A stretch of 34,116 nucleotides of DNA from a virus: positions 1-34,116 of IMG/VR virus record IMGVR_UViG_3300037502_002931; one strand, given 5' to 3'. Of the stretch, positions 7,188 through 14,895 are shown piece by piece. Both the position numbers and the translations under genes were made by a program. A model generated the notes under the pieces. That model ran no database searches. It saw only the letters and a list, made by a program, of their open reading frames with translations, and had not been told where the DNA came from. Position 1 is the first letter of the stretch, and the number at the start of each line of letters is the position of its first letter.

Positions 7188-7210
7188 ACGCGCTTGACAG
7201 GAGGTAGCCA

Positions 7211-10105
7211 ATGCGTCATAAGAGGTCATCGGCAGCGACAACTGCCAACAACCTGATGGGCCTCGGTATAGCCGAGGTGTCTAGTTTTTGCAAGCCCCCA
7301 CGAGGTCCGATGCAAGATGTTCTGCGCGCGTTTGCTCTGTATGCGGAGGCCGAGAGGGGCCTCCAGTTCCCTGATGGCGTGATAGCCGATGGCGAGCACC
7401 ACCGGGTGCCGACCTTGTCGAAACCAGACAAGAAGAACGGCTGGTATGTGGTGCACCTCAATGACGGTCCTGGCCAGAGCGGTGTGGTGGTGGCTGTGTT
7501 CAATGACCTCGCGGCAGGTGCGCCGGAGGTGAAGTGGATGAGCACGGCCAACAAGCGGCCGGAGGTGAACCTCGAGGAGGCGACGGCTGCCATGAAGAAG
7601 AAGATAGCGGAGGCCAAGAAGGCCAAGGTGGACAAGGCCGAGGCAGCGGTCAACGATGTGACGGCCGAGATAGCGCGGTCAAAGCCGGTGCAGGCCGCGT
7701 TTGGCTACCTCGAGCACAAGGGCGTTGGTGTGGTGCCTGGACTGTACCGGTCTGGTGCGGTGCTGATGATACCGCTGAAGGATGAGAACCAGCGCATCGT
7801 GAACCTGCAGCGCATCTGGCAGGATGCGGAGGGCAAGTGGCAGAAGCGGTACCAGAAGCATGCGACTCGGGTGGGCACCTACTTTGCCATCAAGGGCAGC
7901 AGCAAGGTGGTGGCCGTGTGCGAGGGGGTAGCGACGGGCATCAGCATCTTCGAGGCGACTGGGTGGACGGTGCTAGCAGCTGGCGACACAACGCAGCTCA
8001 TGGCGGTTGCGAAGATGGTGAGAGCCAAGATGGGTTGGGCTCGCCTCATCATCTGCGCTGACGATGACCGTCACACGGCGGGCAACCCGGGACTGACGAA
8101 GGCTCGGGAGGTAGCAGCTGCCTTGAGGGCCGAGGTACGGGTGCCGATGTTCTCTGACCTCGACAGCCAGGGCACGGACTTTAATGACCTGCATCAGCAG
8201 GAGGGGTTGCCGACGGTGCAACTGCAGCTCGAGGAGGAGATTGCGCCTCTCGATGACGTGCCGCCTCCGGAGGATGAGCCGTATCAGGAGCCGCTCGAGG
8301 AGGAGAGGCCTGCAGGTGAAGAGGCATGGGTGCCAGAGGGCTACCGCTTCATGGAGTCGGGTGCTGTGGTGCGTCTGCCGCCCCCTGACAGCGAGAAGCC
8401 GCCGATGCTGGTGTCACCGCAGCCATTGTGGGTGGCAGGTGTGCGCGTTGACGCGGTAGAGGGCACGCGCTCGATGGTGGTGCGTTGGTGCACGCCGCGA
8501 GCTGGTGAGTTCGGAAGGTTCGATAAGCCGCACCAGATGATAGTGGACCGAGGCACGCTGCTGAATGCCCGCAGCATCGTCGGTCTGGCAAGCAGTGGCT
8601 TCCCGGTGGACTCGACCTGCGCGAGCGAGGTGGTGCTCTACCTTCGGAAGGCCGAGACGCAGTACCTCGCCACGACCGTGCGAGCGGCGCAGGAGACGGT
8701 GGCGAGCGTGACGGGGTGGCATGGGGCCAAGGACTGGACCGCCCCTGCCTTCTTGGTGGGTGAGACGCAGGTAGGAGCGGGCTGCCCTACCTTCGAGAAC
8801 CACAACCCTGAGATAGCGCGTCACATCGGAGCGTTTAGCGTGAGCGGCTCGGCCTCGGCCCAGCTCGCGGTGCTATCGGACATCGTGCAGCACCATGCCG
8901 ACATGGCGACGGTGGTGGCCGTGGCGTTGGCGTCACCGCTGCTGCGAGTGGTTGGCGCGCCTGTGTTTGTCCTGGACATTGCGTGCGAGTCGAGCCGAGG
9001 CAAGACCAAGGCCCTGCAGGTAGCCGCGTCGGTGTATGGGTCGCCGCTGACGATGCGGTCGTGGGATACCACGAAGTTCGCGCTCGAGATGATAGCGAAT
9101 GCGCAGCGCGGTCTGCCGCTCCTGCTCGATGAGACGCAGCGAGCCAGCAAGCCGGAGATGATTCAGCCGACGGTGTATGACCTGTGCAATGCCGAGGGCA
9201 AGATGCGCGGCAAGGCTGACGGTGGTGTGCGGTCGGTGTCTCGGTACGAGTCGCTGGTCATCAGCACAGGCGAGCAGAGCATCAGTGCGTTCGGTGACGC
9301 GGGCGGTGCTCGAGCGCGTATCGTGACGATACAGGGTAGCCCGTGGACGCTGCCCTACCGCGAGAAGCTGGCCGACGCGGTGCGTGAGCTCACGCAGTAC
9401 CAGGTGAGCAGCCTCGACACCTTGGCCGACCACTACGGGCACGCGGGCCGGATGTTTGCCGAGGCTGTGTGCCGCATGAGCGAGGATGAGCGACGTGGCC
9501 TGCGTGCTCGCTACCGTGAGCTGGTGATGGCGCGGTCGGTGTCGGTGGAGGAGATAAGCCCGGGTCACCCCATCGGGTCTCGTTTGGCGGGCTATGTGGC
9601 TCTCATCGACTTGTGTGGCGAGGTAGCCGAGCGCGTGCTGGGGTTGCCGTCGGTGAAGTGGCTGAGCGAAGAGCGGTGGAGGATGATGCTGGGTGCCGCT
9701 CGTCCTGCAGACGTGGCCACGCAAGCCATGGAGCGGTTGATTGCATGGGCATGGGCACGGACCTCGCAGCTGCACGGCCACGCTGACGCTGTGAAGACGA
9801 CGGGCCGTGACTGCATCGGTACCTACTCGGTGGATGCGGTGACGCAGCGGCCGAAGCTGCAGTTCAATCTGGCCGCAGCCAACGACATGCTACGGCAGGC
9901 GGGCTTCCAACCGGGTGCTGTAGCGTCAACATGGGCGGCTCGCGGGTGGCTTGTGGGTGACAAGTCGTCAACTAATTCCAAGGTGGTTAGTGTGGGTGGG
10001 TTCAAGGTGCGCATGTACGAGTTGACCACGAGTGCGCTGTCGCTGCATGTGTGGTCTAGCGACATTGACGCAGCGAACATCTTCGACCCTGACGTTCCGT
10101 TCTAA
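7211..10105 (+). CDS. Primase-helicase: Toprim domain plus DUF927-type ATPase
   Basis: A 964-residue replication protein. The Toprim domain at about 232-330 has the catalytic Glu in VCEGVATG (E238) and the acidic cluster ICADDDRH (D284-D286), followed by DFNDLHQ (323-329). A Pro/Glu linker (about 340-375) leads to a DUF927-like helicase: Walker A-like ESSRGKTK (593-600), Walker B-like LPLLLDE (635-641) and an Arg-rich finger region GGARARIV (698-705). It should prime and unwind at the phage origin just upstream. The start has a strong AGGAGGT site (7199-7205). The extreme C-terminus is FDPDVPF, resembling the tip of bacterial SSB. It is the first confident gene of the early operon. Confidence 0.85.
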   Translation: MRHKRSSAATTANNLMGLGIAEVSSFCKPPRGPMQDVLRAFALYAEAERGLQFPDGVIADGEHHRVPTLSKPDKKNGWYVVHLNDGPGQSGVVVAVFNDLAAGAPEVKWMSTANKRPEVNLEEATAAMKKKIAEAKKAKVDKAEAAVNDVTAEIARSKPVQAAFGYLEHKGVGVVPGLYRSGAVLMIPLKDENQRIVNLQRIWQDAEGKWQKRYQKHATRVGTYFAIKGSSKVVAVCEGVATGISIFEATGWTVLAAGDTTQLMAVAKMVRAKMGWARLIICADDDRHTAGNPGLTKAREVAAALRAEVRVPMFSDLDSQGTDFNDLHQQEGLPTVQLQLEEEIAPLDDVPPPEDEPYQEPLEEERPAGEEAWVPEGYRFMESGAVVRLPPPDSEKPPMLVSPQPLWVAGVRVDAVEGTRSMVVRWCTPRAGEFGRFDKPHQMIVDRGTLLNARSIVGLASSGFPVDSTCASEVVLYLRKAETQYLATTVRAAQETVASVTGWHGAKDWTAPAFLVGETQVGAGCPTFENHNPEIARHIGAFSVSGSASAQLAVLSDIVQHHADMATVVAVALASPLLRVVGAPVFVLDIACESSRGKTKALQVAASVYGSPLTMRSWDTTKFALEMIANAQRGLPLLLDETQRASKPEMIQPTVYDLCNAEGKMRGKADGGVRSVSRYESLVISTGEQSISAFGDAGGARARIVTIQGSPWTLPYREKLADAVRELTQYQVSSLDTLADHYGHAGRMFAEAVCRMSEDERRGLRARYRELVMARSVSVEEISPGHPIGSRLAGYVALIDLCGEVAERVLGLPSVKWLSEERWRMMLGAARPADVATQAMERLIAWAWARTSQLHGHADAVKTTGRDCIGTYSVDAVTQRPKLQFNLAAANDMLRQAGFQPGAVASTWAARGWLVGDKSSTNSKVVSVGGFKVRMYELTTSALSLHVWSSDIDAANIFDPDVPF

Positions 10106-10147
10106 CCAGAAATCGACATCGGGGGGTGAAAAAGTGCTTGCATGAGT

Positions 10148-10176
10148 TTGACAGGTGGTCGAACCCATGTTAGGAC
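10148..10176 (+). promoter_or_regulatory. Possible internal promoter in the 10106-10255 gap
   Basis: The 150 bases between the primase and the next gene hold a consensus TTGACA (10148-10153) with a poor -10 (TAGGAC) at 17-base spacing. The same context, TTGACAGG(A/T)GGT, also occurs at the primase ribosome site (7194-7205), so this copy may instead be a ribosome site for a 21-codon frame starting MLGPFLVG (10167-10232). Confidence 0.25.
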
Positions 10177-10184
10177 CCTTCCTC

Positions 10185-10206
10185 GTTGGCAGCGACAACT
10201 GCCGAC
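10185..10206 (+). other. Hairpin in the leader of the recombination genes
   Basis: GTTGGCAG (10185-10192) pairs with CTGCCGAC (10199-10206), an 8-bp stem with one G-U pair and a 6-base loop, 50 bases ahead of the next start. No T-run follows, so it is more likely a leader or processing structure than a terminator. Confidence 0.35.
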
Positions 10207-10255
10207 CCAACACTGTCACCCGCTCCGCTTGAGGAGCACACCCAGGAGAGAAGCC

Positions 10256-10669
10256 ATGAGGCTTACTGTCGACAATGCCCCTTCCCACTTCCTCAACCTT
10301 GTCTGCACGCTGACCGGTGCAGAGTTCACCGACTGCAAGACGCGCGTCATCGGTGACACCCGCGTTGACCGCATCGTGAGCGACATGACCACCGGCATTC
10401 AGGTTAGCCAGGCGTTCACGCTGCACCTCATCGAGCAGGGCAAGGATGCCGAGGGCGAGCCCATCCACGACATGCGGGTTACCTTCAACCGCACGGTGCG
10501 TCTGCCGTGGCAGCAGGGCAACCGCACTGAGATTGTCAGCACGACCATCTCTGGCCCTGCCACGCTCGACCTCGACCAGCTGGGCCTGCTCATCGAGTTC
10601 TGCATCGACCGCATGCTCGAGCAGGCTGACGCGCTGCGCACCGCTGTGACCGAGGTGGCCTATGTCTAA
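10256..10669 (+). CDS. Conserved-looking early protein, function unknown
   Basis: A 137-residue protein. The start at 10256 is chosen for its AGGAGAG site 5-10 bases upstream; an upstream ATG in frame (10142) would add translated leader. The sequence looks like a mixed alpha/beta protein ending in a helix (LDLDQLGLLIEFCIDRMLEQ, about 103-122). No catalytic motif is visible. Its last 8 bases overlap the exonuclease start (ATGTCTAA), so it is coupled to recombination and may assist it. I do not recognise the family. Confidence 0.7.
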   Translation: MRLTVDNAPSHFLNLVCTLTGAEFTDCKTRVIGDTRVDRIVSDMTTGIQVSQAFTLHLIEQGKDAEGEPIHDMRVTFNRTVRLPWQQGNRTEIVSTTISGPATLDLDQLGLLIEFCIDRMLEQADALRTAVTEVAYV

Positions 10670-11711
10670 CATCATCTTCCCCAACAAGGTCGAGGTCATT
10701 CACACATGGCGGCACGGCAGCAAGGAGTGGCTCATCGAGCGCGGCTTCACGCTCGGTGCGTCCGAGATTGGCAAAGCCCTCGGTGTCTCGCCCTACGGCG
10801 GTCTGCTCTCTCTGGTCATCGACAAGCGCAAGGCTCACATGGGCAACCCCGATGTGGTGAGCAGCGGAGCGATGCAGGATGGTCAGGATGCGGAGGCCAC
10901 GGTGCTGCGCATGGCATGGCGTCGCCTGCAAGCCATCGAGGGCGGTGTGTGCGAGGCTACGGCCACGCCAGAGATGGTGCCGGGCTACCCCGTTGCGCTC
11001 GGTGAGGTGTCTGCCACGCCTGATGCGGTCATCATCGATGCCGAGACGAACCGCGCGGTGGCGGTCATCGAGGCCAAGCTCGACCGCAGCCGTGGCACCG
11101 ACTGGACAGAGGTGCTCGAGAACGGCTTCGGCCACCTGTCAGGAGCGGACCTGCGGCTCAACTACTGGTGGCAGGTGCAGACCCAGCTCTATGTCACTGG
11201 GGTCTCGGTCGGTTACCTGGCTGTGTGGACGGTGTTCGACTTCTACCTCATCGAGATTGAAGCCGACGCTGCAGCAGCCGAGGTGATTGCCTCGGTAGGC
11301 ACGACGGTGATGGCGTGGGTGCGCGACCCTGCCGAACGGTTGCCCGCCCCTACCGACGCTGACGGCCTGCGTACGATTGCCGGCACGGTCAAGCCGGCGA
11401 GCGAGGGCCCCATTGAGGTGGGTGGAGAGGTGGCCGAGGCCCTTGCTGCCTATGTGTCGCTCGGCAAGCGCATTGACGCGCTCGAGGAGGAGCGAGACGC
11501 AGCCAAGCGCGTCATCCTCGAGGCCCACAACCTCGGAGCCAAGATTGCGACGGTGGACGGCATCAAGAGCAGTTTCATTGCCGCGTCGGAGCGCGTGAGC
11601 CTCGACACGAAGAAGCTTGAGAGCGAGCACCCTGAGCTGGTGTCTCAGTACCGCAAGGTGTCGCAGGTGTTGGCCTCGTGCCGGGTGACCGCGCCCCGCA
11701 GCAAGGGCTAA
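10662..11711 (+). CDS. YqaJ-type viral recombinase/exonuclease
   Basis: A 349-residue PD-(D/E)XK nuclease of the lambda Exo/YqaJ kind. Visible motifs are GASEIGKALGVSPY (32-45), the catalytic set ATPDAVI (D121) and VIEAKL (E137, K139), and YWWQVQTQLYVTGV (168-181, Q171), the glutamine helix typical of the family. These enzymes chew 5' ends to leave single strands for the annealase. Residues after about 230 form a coiled coil (EEERDAAKRVILEAH) not needed for catalysis and found in several phage versions. RecT lies one gene downstream, the expected partner. Confidence 0.9.
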   Translation: MSNIIFPNKVEVIHTWRHGSKEWLIERGFTLGASEIGKALGVSPYGGLLSLVIDKRKAHMGNPDVVSSGAMQDGQDAEATVLRMAWRRLQAIEGGVCEATATPEMVPGYPVALGEVSATPDAVIIDAETNRAVAVIEAKLDRSRGTDWTEVLENGFGHLSGADLRLNYWWQVQTQLYVTGVSVGYLAVWTVFDFYLIEIEADAAAAEVIASVGTTVMAWVRDPAERLPAPTDADGLRTIAGTVKPASEGPIEVGGEVAEALAAYVSLGKRIDALEEERDAAKRVILEAHNLGAKIATVDGIKSSFIAASERVSLDTKKLESEHPELVSQYRKVSQVLASCRVTAPRSKG

Positions 11712-11717
11712 GCCCGG

Positions 11718-11748
11718 AGGCAGGTGCAACCCCTGCCGCGCTGCCTCA
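11718..11748 (+). other. Two mutually exclusive hairpins between exonuclease and zinc protein
   Basis: GAGGCAG (11718-11724) can pair with CTGCCTC (11742-11748), or GGCAGG (11720-11725) with CCTGCC (11733-11738). They share bases, so only one can form at a time. The position, in one of the few real gaps of the operon (11712-11785), suggests control of the downstream genes; this is inference. Confidence 0.3.
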
Positions 11749-11785
11749 CCCGCCCCGCCTAGGGGCATTCGAGAAGGAGGATGAG

Positions 11786-12286
11786 ATGAGTGAGAGACGC
11801 AACGAAGAGATGGCCGAGCAGCTCGACCGAATCGAGCACAAGGTGGACTGCCTCAACCGAAAGCTGGACGCGCTCCTAGCAGTCGAGGCCAATGACACCG
11901 AGGCCCTGCGCGAGATGGTGGCTACCGCTCCTGCGGTGGTGCCGAACGAGGACGAGGCCATGCCTGTGCTGACCAACGAGCAGTACGCTGCCATGAGCTG
12001 GCCTAACCGCCTGGACAGACTGGCCGAGGCCAAGTGCCCGCAGTGCGAGCGTCGTGCCTACTCGGCAGCCGCCGTTGAGGAGCAGTTCGGCTACCGCACC
12101 ATGTATGACGGCACGGTGCGCGTGCAGTCGTGGTGCCGTGAGTGCCGCAAGACCGCGCCGACGAAGGCCCCTCTAGTCCCGGTGTGGATTGCGATGAACG
12201 ACGCGCAGCCAGGTGAGGAGTTGTGGGTAAAACATACTTGGAAGAGAGCAGAAGACGAGACCGAGACCGAGCCTAACAACAAGTAG
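11786..12286 (+). CDS. Zinc-ribbon protein with N-terminal coiled coil
   Basis: A 166-residue protein starting at ATG 11786, five bases after AAGGAGG. The first 35 residues form a charged coiled coil (EMAEQLDRIEHKVDCLNRKL). C84-x2-C87 and C117-x2-C120 make a four-cysteine zinc-ribbon pattern (CPQCERR ... CRECRK). The C-terminus is acidic and disordered. It lies between exonuclease and RecT. Zinc-ribbon proteins of this sort usually bind nucleic acid or protein partners, so an accessory role in recombination is plausible, but no family is recognised. Confidence 0.75.
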   Translation: MSERRNEEMAEQLDRIEHKVDCLNRKLDALLAVEANDTEALREMVATAPAVVPNEDEAMPVLTNEQYAAMSWPNRLDRLAEAKCPQCERRAYSAAAVEEQFGYRTMYDGTVRVQSWCRECRKTAPTKAPLVPVWIAMNDAQPGEELWVKHTWKRAEDETETEPNNK

Positions 12287-12313
12287 CCAACCCCCCGCAG
12301 TAAGGAAGAAGCC

Positions 12314-13150
12314 ATGAGCATGCAGATTGCCAAGAACCAGCACCCCGTCGAGGGGTGGCTCTCCAACCCCGACAACTTCAGCAAGGTGGTCAACGCCCTG
12401 CCGACCCACCTCAATGCCGAGCGCATGCGCCGTCTTTACCTGACGGTCTTCAACAACAGCCCGGCTCTCAAGGCCTGCAACCCCGCGTCGGTCATCGGCT
12501 GCCTGCTGAAGTCTGCGCAGCTCGGCCTCGAGCCGGACGGTGGCAAGCTCTACCTCATCCCCCGCGGTGGTGAGTGCACGGTGCAGATTGGTTACCAGGG
12601 CTACATCGAGCTGGCGCGTCGGTCGGGTCAGATTGCCGCCATCGAGGCCAACATCGTGTACGAGAGCGACGACTTCTCGATTGCCTACCACCTGGACAGC
12701 AAGTTCGAGCACCGTCCTAACCTGCGCCGCGCTGCCGATGACAAGGTGCTCGGTGTGTACTGCTATGCCAAGCTGACCTCTGGCGAGCGTCTGTTCACAT
12801 GGATGAGCCATGCCGATGTGGAGCATGTGCGTCGCACGAGCAGCGGCAACAGCTCTACCTGGACGAAGCACTGGGGCGAGATGGCGAAGAAGACGGTGCT
12901 GAAGCGCGCCGCGAAGATGCTGCCCTCTTCGATTGAGATGGCGGCTGCTATCGAGACCGAGGCCGAGCACGAGGGTTACCAGCAGGAGGCCCCTGTGGTG
13001 CAGCACACGGTGGTGACCACGCCAACGGCGGTCGGTGGTGCCCGTCTGCCCGCGCCGCCCCCGCCTGTCGAGGTCTCGGCCGAGGAGGTCGAGGTTGCCG
13101 AGCCAGAAGATTCTGGTGAGCCCGTCAACTTCGATGAGGTGCCGTTTTGA
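12314..13150 (+). CDS. recT: RecT-family single-strand annealing protein
   Basis: A 278-residue annealase. The core (about 20-215) has the family run SVIGCLLKSAQLGLEPDG (59-76), the strand-turn GKLYLIPRGGECTVQIGYQGY (77-97, in parts) and KKTVLKRAAKMLP (192-204). It coats single strands made by the YqaJ exonuclease and pairs them with complementary DNA. The start has AAGGAAG 6 bases upstream. The tail (about 235-278) is a Pro-rich then acidic linker ending NFDEVPF, very like the tip of bacterial SSB, an unusual addition to RecT. The stop overlaps the next gene's TTG start. Confidence 0.92.
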   Translation: MSMQIAKNQHPVEGWLSNPDNFSKVVNALPTHLNAERMRRLYLTVFNNSPALKACNPASVIGCLLKSAQLGLEPDGGKLYLIPRGGECTVQIGYQGYIELARRSGQIAAIEANIVYESDDFSIAYHLDSKFEHRPNLRRAADDKVLGVYCYAKLTSGERLFTWMSHADVEHVRRTSSGNSSTWTKHWGEMAKKTVLKRAAKMLPSSIEMAAAIETEAEHEGYQQEAPVVQHTVVTTPTAVGGARLPAPPPPVEVSAEEVEVAEPEDSGEPVNFDEVPF

Positions 13151-13464
13151 GTAAGTACCCTCACGCTAAGGCGGTCCTGACCGCTCGCATCGTGCAGCTG
13201 CATGGCACCCAGCACCGACTGGCTCAGCTCCTCGGTGAGAGCCGGCAGGTTCTGCTGCAACGTCAGCAGGCAGCCTGCGAGCACTCCAACAACCACCCAT
13301 GGTGGTGCAACCTGCTCATCATGGAGTCTACCTGGCTCCTCGAGGAGGTTCGGGAGCGTCCGAGCCCTAACCCGACGCTGGTGGCTGCGGCCGTCGAGCT
13401 CAACGAGAACACCTACAACCAGTACCGCCGTGTTGGCGGTCGCCCCCGCAAGGTGAAGCCATGA
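13147..13464 (+). CDS. Small early protein with a possible helix-turn-helix
   Basis: A 105-residue protein read from a TTG that overlaps the RecT stop (TTGA), a coupling arrangement that supports the unusual start. Residues 20-36 (TQHRLAQLLGESRQVLL) look like a helix-turn-helix, and the C-terminus is basic (RVGGRPRKVKP). A second helical stretch with NENTYNQYRR (about 89-98) precedes the basic tail. It may bind DNA; no family is recognised. The end overlaps the next ATG as ATGA. Confidence 0.65.
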   Translation: MSKYPHAKAVLTARIVQLHGTQHRLAQLLGESRQVLLQRQQAACEHSNNHPWWCNLLIMESTWLLEEVRERPSPNPTLVAAAVELNENTYNQYRRVGGRPRKVKP

Positions 13465-13859
13465 GCAACGAACAGTTAGAGAAACTCGAACAGTTGGCCC
13501 GCCGCGCCGTGGCGTGCAAGCGGTGGCGGTGGATGCCGGGGATGATGACCTGCGGCGGGTGGCGAGTTATCGCCATTTCTGAGGGCAGGTCTGTCTGTGC
13601 AAAGTACGATTTCGTTGTAATCTCGCCAGAGCATGATGCCATCCCCGACCTGACCGACCCCGCCACCATTGGTTGCCTCTTTGCCCTTGTGCGGGAGGCA
13701 TACGGTCAACCCACGATGTCGTGCTTGTTTGACCATGCGGATGCAACGTGGTCTGAATACCCGTGGGATGTCAAACTAGTTGGCGTGCGAGTTGTCATCG
13801 GAGGATGCGGCCCCACCGAAGCCGCCGCCCTCGTTGCCGCACTGGAGGCCGCACCATGA
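13461..13859 (+). CDS. Small protein with repeated C-terminal tail, unknown
   Basis: A 132-residue protein of a type common in phage early regions (short N-terminal helix, GGWRVIAISEGRSV, domain with Trp/Cys, ending in a helix). It resembles the widespread class of small phage proteins that share an N-helix and a C-terminal helix ending in leucines, but I cannot assign a function. Its last 11 residues, AALVAALEAAP, and the gene junction are repeated exactly in the following gene (41-bp direct repeat). Codons are less GC-rich at the third position than in neighbours (TTA, AAA, GAA, GTT), a sign of separate origin. Confidence 0.65.
   Translation: MSNEQLEKLEQLARRAVACKRWRWMPGMMTCGGWRVIAISEGRSVCAKYDFVVISPEHDAIPDLTDPATIGCLFALVREAYGQPTMSCLFDHADATWSEYPWDVKLVGVRVVIGGCGPTEAAALVAALEAAP
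13819..13859. repeat. 41-bp direct repeat, copy 1 (gene-junction repeat)
   Basis: Bases 13819-13859 and 14193-14233 are identical over 41 bases. Each copy encodes the C-terminal AALVAALEAAP, the stop, and the overlapping ATG of the next gene. Recombination between them would remove exactly one gene and leave the coupling intact. Confidence 0.9.
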
Positions 13860-14233
13860 GTAACATTCCTAGACTGACTAATCCCGAAGCAATCGAACAA
13901 CTGCGAAAGTTTGTTGACGATGCGTACCGAGCGTCGAAACAGGCGCAGGATGCCGCGCAAGAGGCTTCGCGTGTCGCGCTTGATGCGAACCGCCCTTCGG
14001 CAAAAGAGGTCAATGAGGCTTTGGATGCTGCCTACGCTGCAAGAACGGCTGCGTCAGAGGCGCAGCGTTACGCGAACAGGCTGATTGCCGAGTTGGATAA
14101 CCTATTCTTCGCTGTGAGAATGGGCCATTTGGCGGCTGAAGATGCAGTGAAGAAGATGGAGGCGGCGCTTTCGGCTGCTACTGCTGCTGAACAAGCCGCC
14201 GCCCTCGTTGCCGCACTGGAGGCCGCACCATGA
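13856..14233 (+). CDS. Ala-rich helical protein in a repeat-bounded cassette
   Basis: A 125-residue protein from the ATG at 13856 (overlaps the previous TGA). It is almost wholly helical and Ala-rich, with heptad-like runs (ASKQAQDAAQEASRVALDA; AAYAARTAASEAQRYANRL), so a coiled-coil or bundle is likely. The last 11 residues copy those of the preceding protein through the 41-bp repeat. Third-position use (GAT, GCG, AAA, TTT, GTT) differs from the GAC/AAG/GTC-rich neighbours, suggesting arrival from another genome. Function unknown. Confidence 0.65.
   Translation: MSNIPRLTNPEAIEQLRKFVDDAYRASKQAQDAAQEASRVALDANRPSAKEVNEALDAAYAARTAASEAQRYANRLIAELDNLFFAVRMGHLAAEDAVKKMEAALSAATAAEQAAALVAALEAAP
14193..14233. 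repeat. 41-bp direct repeat, copy 2
   Basis: Second copy of the junction repeat, identical to 13819-13859. It ends at the stop of the Ala-rich gene and contains the ATG of the coiled-coil gene at 14230. The bases on either side differ between copies, so the repeat limits are sharp. Confidence 0.9.
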
Positions 14234-14895
14234 CCAAAGCGCACGACAAGCGGCTCGAGGCCATCGAGCGCATCAGCAAGGTGCGCGCGGAGGTCGAGGC
14301 GAAGGAGGCCGAGGCGGCTGCCAAGGTGGAGGCTGATAAGCAGCGCAAGCGCGAGGCGCAGAGGCGGTGGGCCGAGAAGTACCCAGAGAAGGCCAAGGCC
14401 AAGCAAGCCAAGAAGAACGCTAAGACCAAAGAGCGTCACAAGGCCCGCATGGAGGCCGACCCGGTCTATCGAGCCGAGGTAAAGGCCGAGCGCGCTGCCA
14501 AGTACCAGGCGAAGAAGCACGAGGTGGCAGCGAAGCGGCTAGCCCGCCTCGAGGAGGTGAAAGCCATGAGAGACAAGCTGACCCAGTTGACGACCCCTTA
14601 CCAGTTCGTGGAGAACCCGATGAGCATGATTCAGACGATGACGGATGAGACTTTGTTGCAGACCCTGCAGCTGGCGGTGGAGGAGCGCGAGAAAGCGCGC
14701 AAGGCGTTGCAGGTGCTTGATGCCGAACTGGCTGACTTTGTGCAGCATGCCGAGAAGGACATGCCTGGCATTGAGTATCAGGCGATTGGCGCAGACATTC
14801 AGGGTCGCGTGAACAAGGCAGTGGAGCAGCTGCAGTACGCCGCCAAGAAGTGGTATCACTTCTCGAGCGAGGCAAAGCGCAGGGGGTTGGCATGA
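14230..14895 (+). CDS. Highly charged coiled-coil protein, unknown role
   Basis: A 221-residue protein with ATGA overlap at its start. Residues about 5-115 are a nearly continuous Lys/Arg/Glu/Ala helix with repeated elements such as RRWAEKYPEKAKAKQAKK and ERAAKYQAKKHEVAAKR. Residues 116-221 form a second helical region with Leu/Gln runs (ETLLQTLQLAVEEREKARKAL). Its first part is like the charged middle of the protein at 17337-18578, so the two may be distant relatives or simply share composition. Such helices may bind nucleic acid. No family is recognised. Confidence 0.65.
   Translation: MTKAHDKRLEAIERISKVRAEVEAKEAEAAAKVEADKQRKREAQRRWAEKYPEKAKAKQAKKNAKTKERHKARMEADPVYRAEVKAERAAKYQAKKHEVAAKRLARLEEVKAMRDKLTQLTTPYQFVENPMSMIQTMTDETLLQTLQLAVEEREKARKALQVLDAELADFVQHAEKDMPGIEYQAIGADIQGRVNKAVEQLQYAAKKWYHFSSEAKRRGLA

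Larger units (their letters stand above)
6600..7210. other. Divergent control region; candidate replication origin
   Basis: The 611 bases between the divergent terS and primase genes hold the densest non-coding structure in the genome: 11 copies or near-copies of CGGTAACA, a comparatively AT-rich stretch (about 6845-6920), two alternating purine-pyrimidine tracts and a 10-bp inverted repeat. Direct and inverted short repeats next to an AT-rich patch and a primase-helicase gene are the usual signs of an iteron origin. The same layout would also suit a shared operator for early and late promoters. Only weak coding signal is present (see 6987-7187). Confidence 0.6.

Noticed and set aside
6969-7241. 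90-codon minus-strand ORF in the control region
   Set aside because: His/Thr/Ala runs come from the alternating tract, there is no ribosome site, and it overlaps the start of the primase. The plus-strand frame has the better codon pattern.
8933-9781. 282-codon minus-strand ORF inside the primase gene
   Set aside because: Antisense to the helicase domain with Walker motifs; Arg/His-rich shadow.
10142-10255. Upstream extension of the 10256 gene to ATG 10142
   Set aside because: No ribosome site at 10142, the extension crosses a hairpin, and AGGAGAG lies just before 10256.
11678-11785. Upstream extension of the zinc-ribbon gene
   Set aside because: Overlaps the exonuclease end and the paired hairpins, while AAGGAGG directly precedes 11786.
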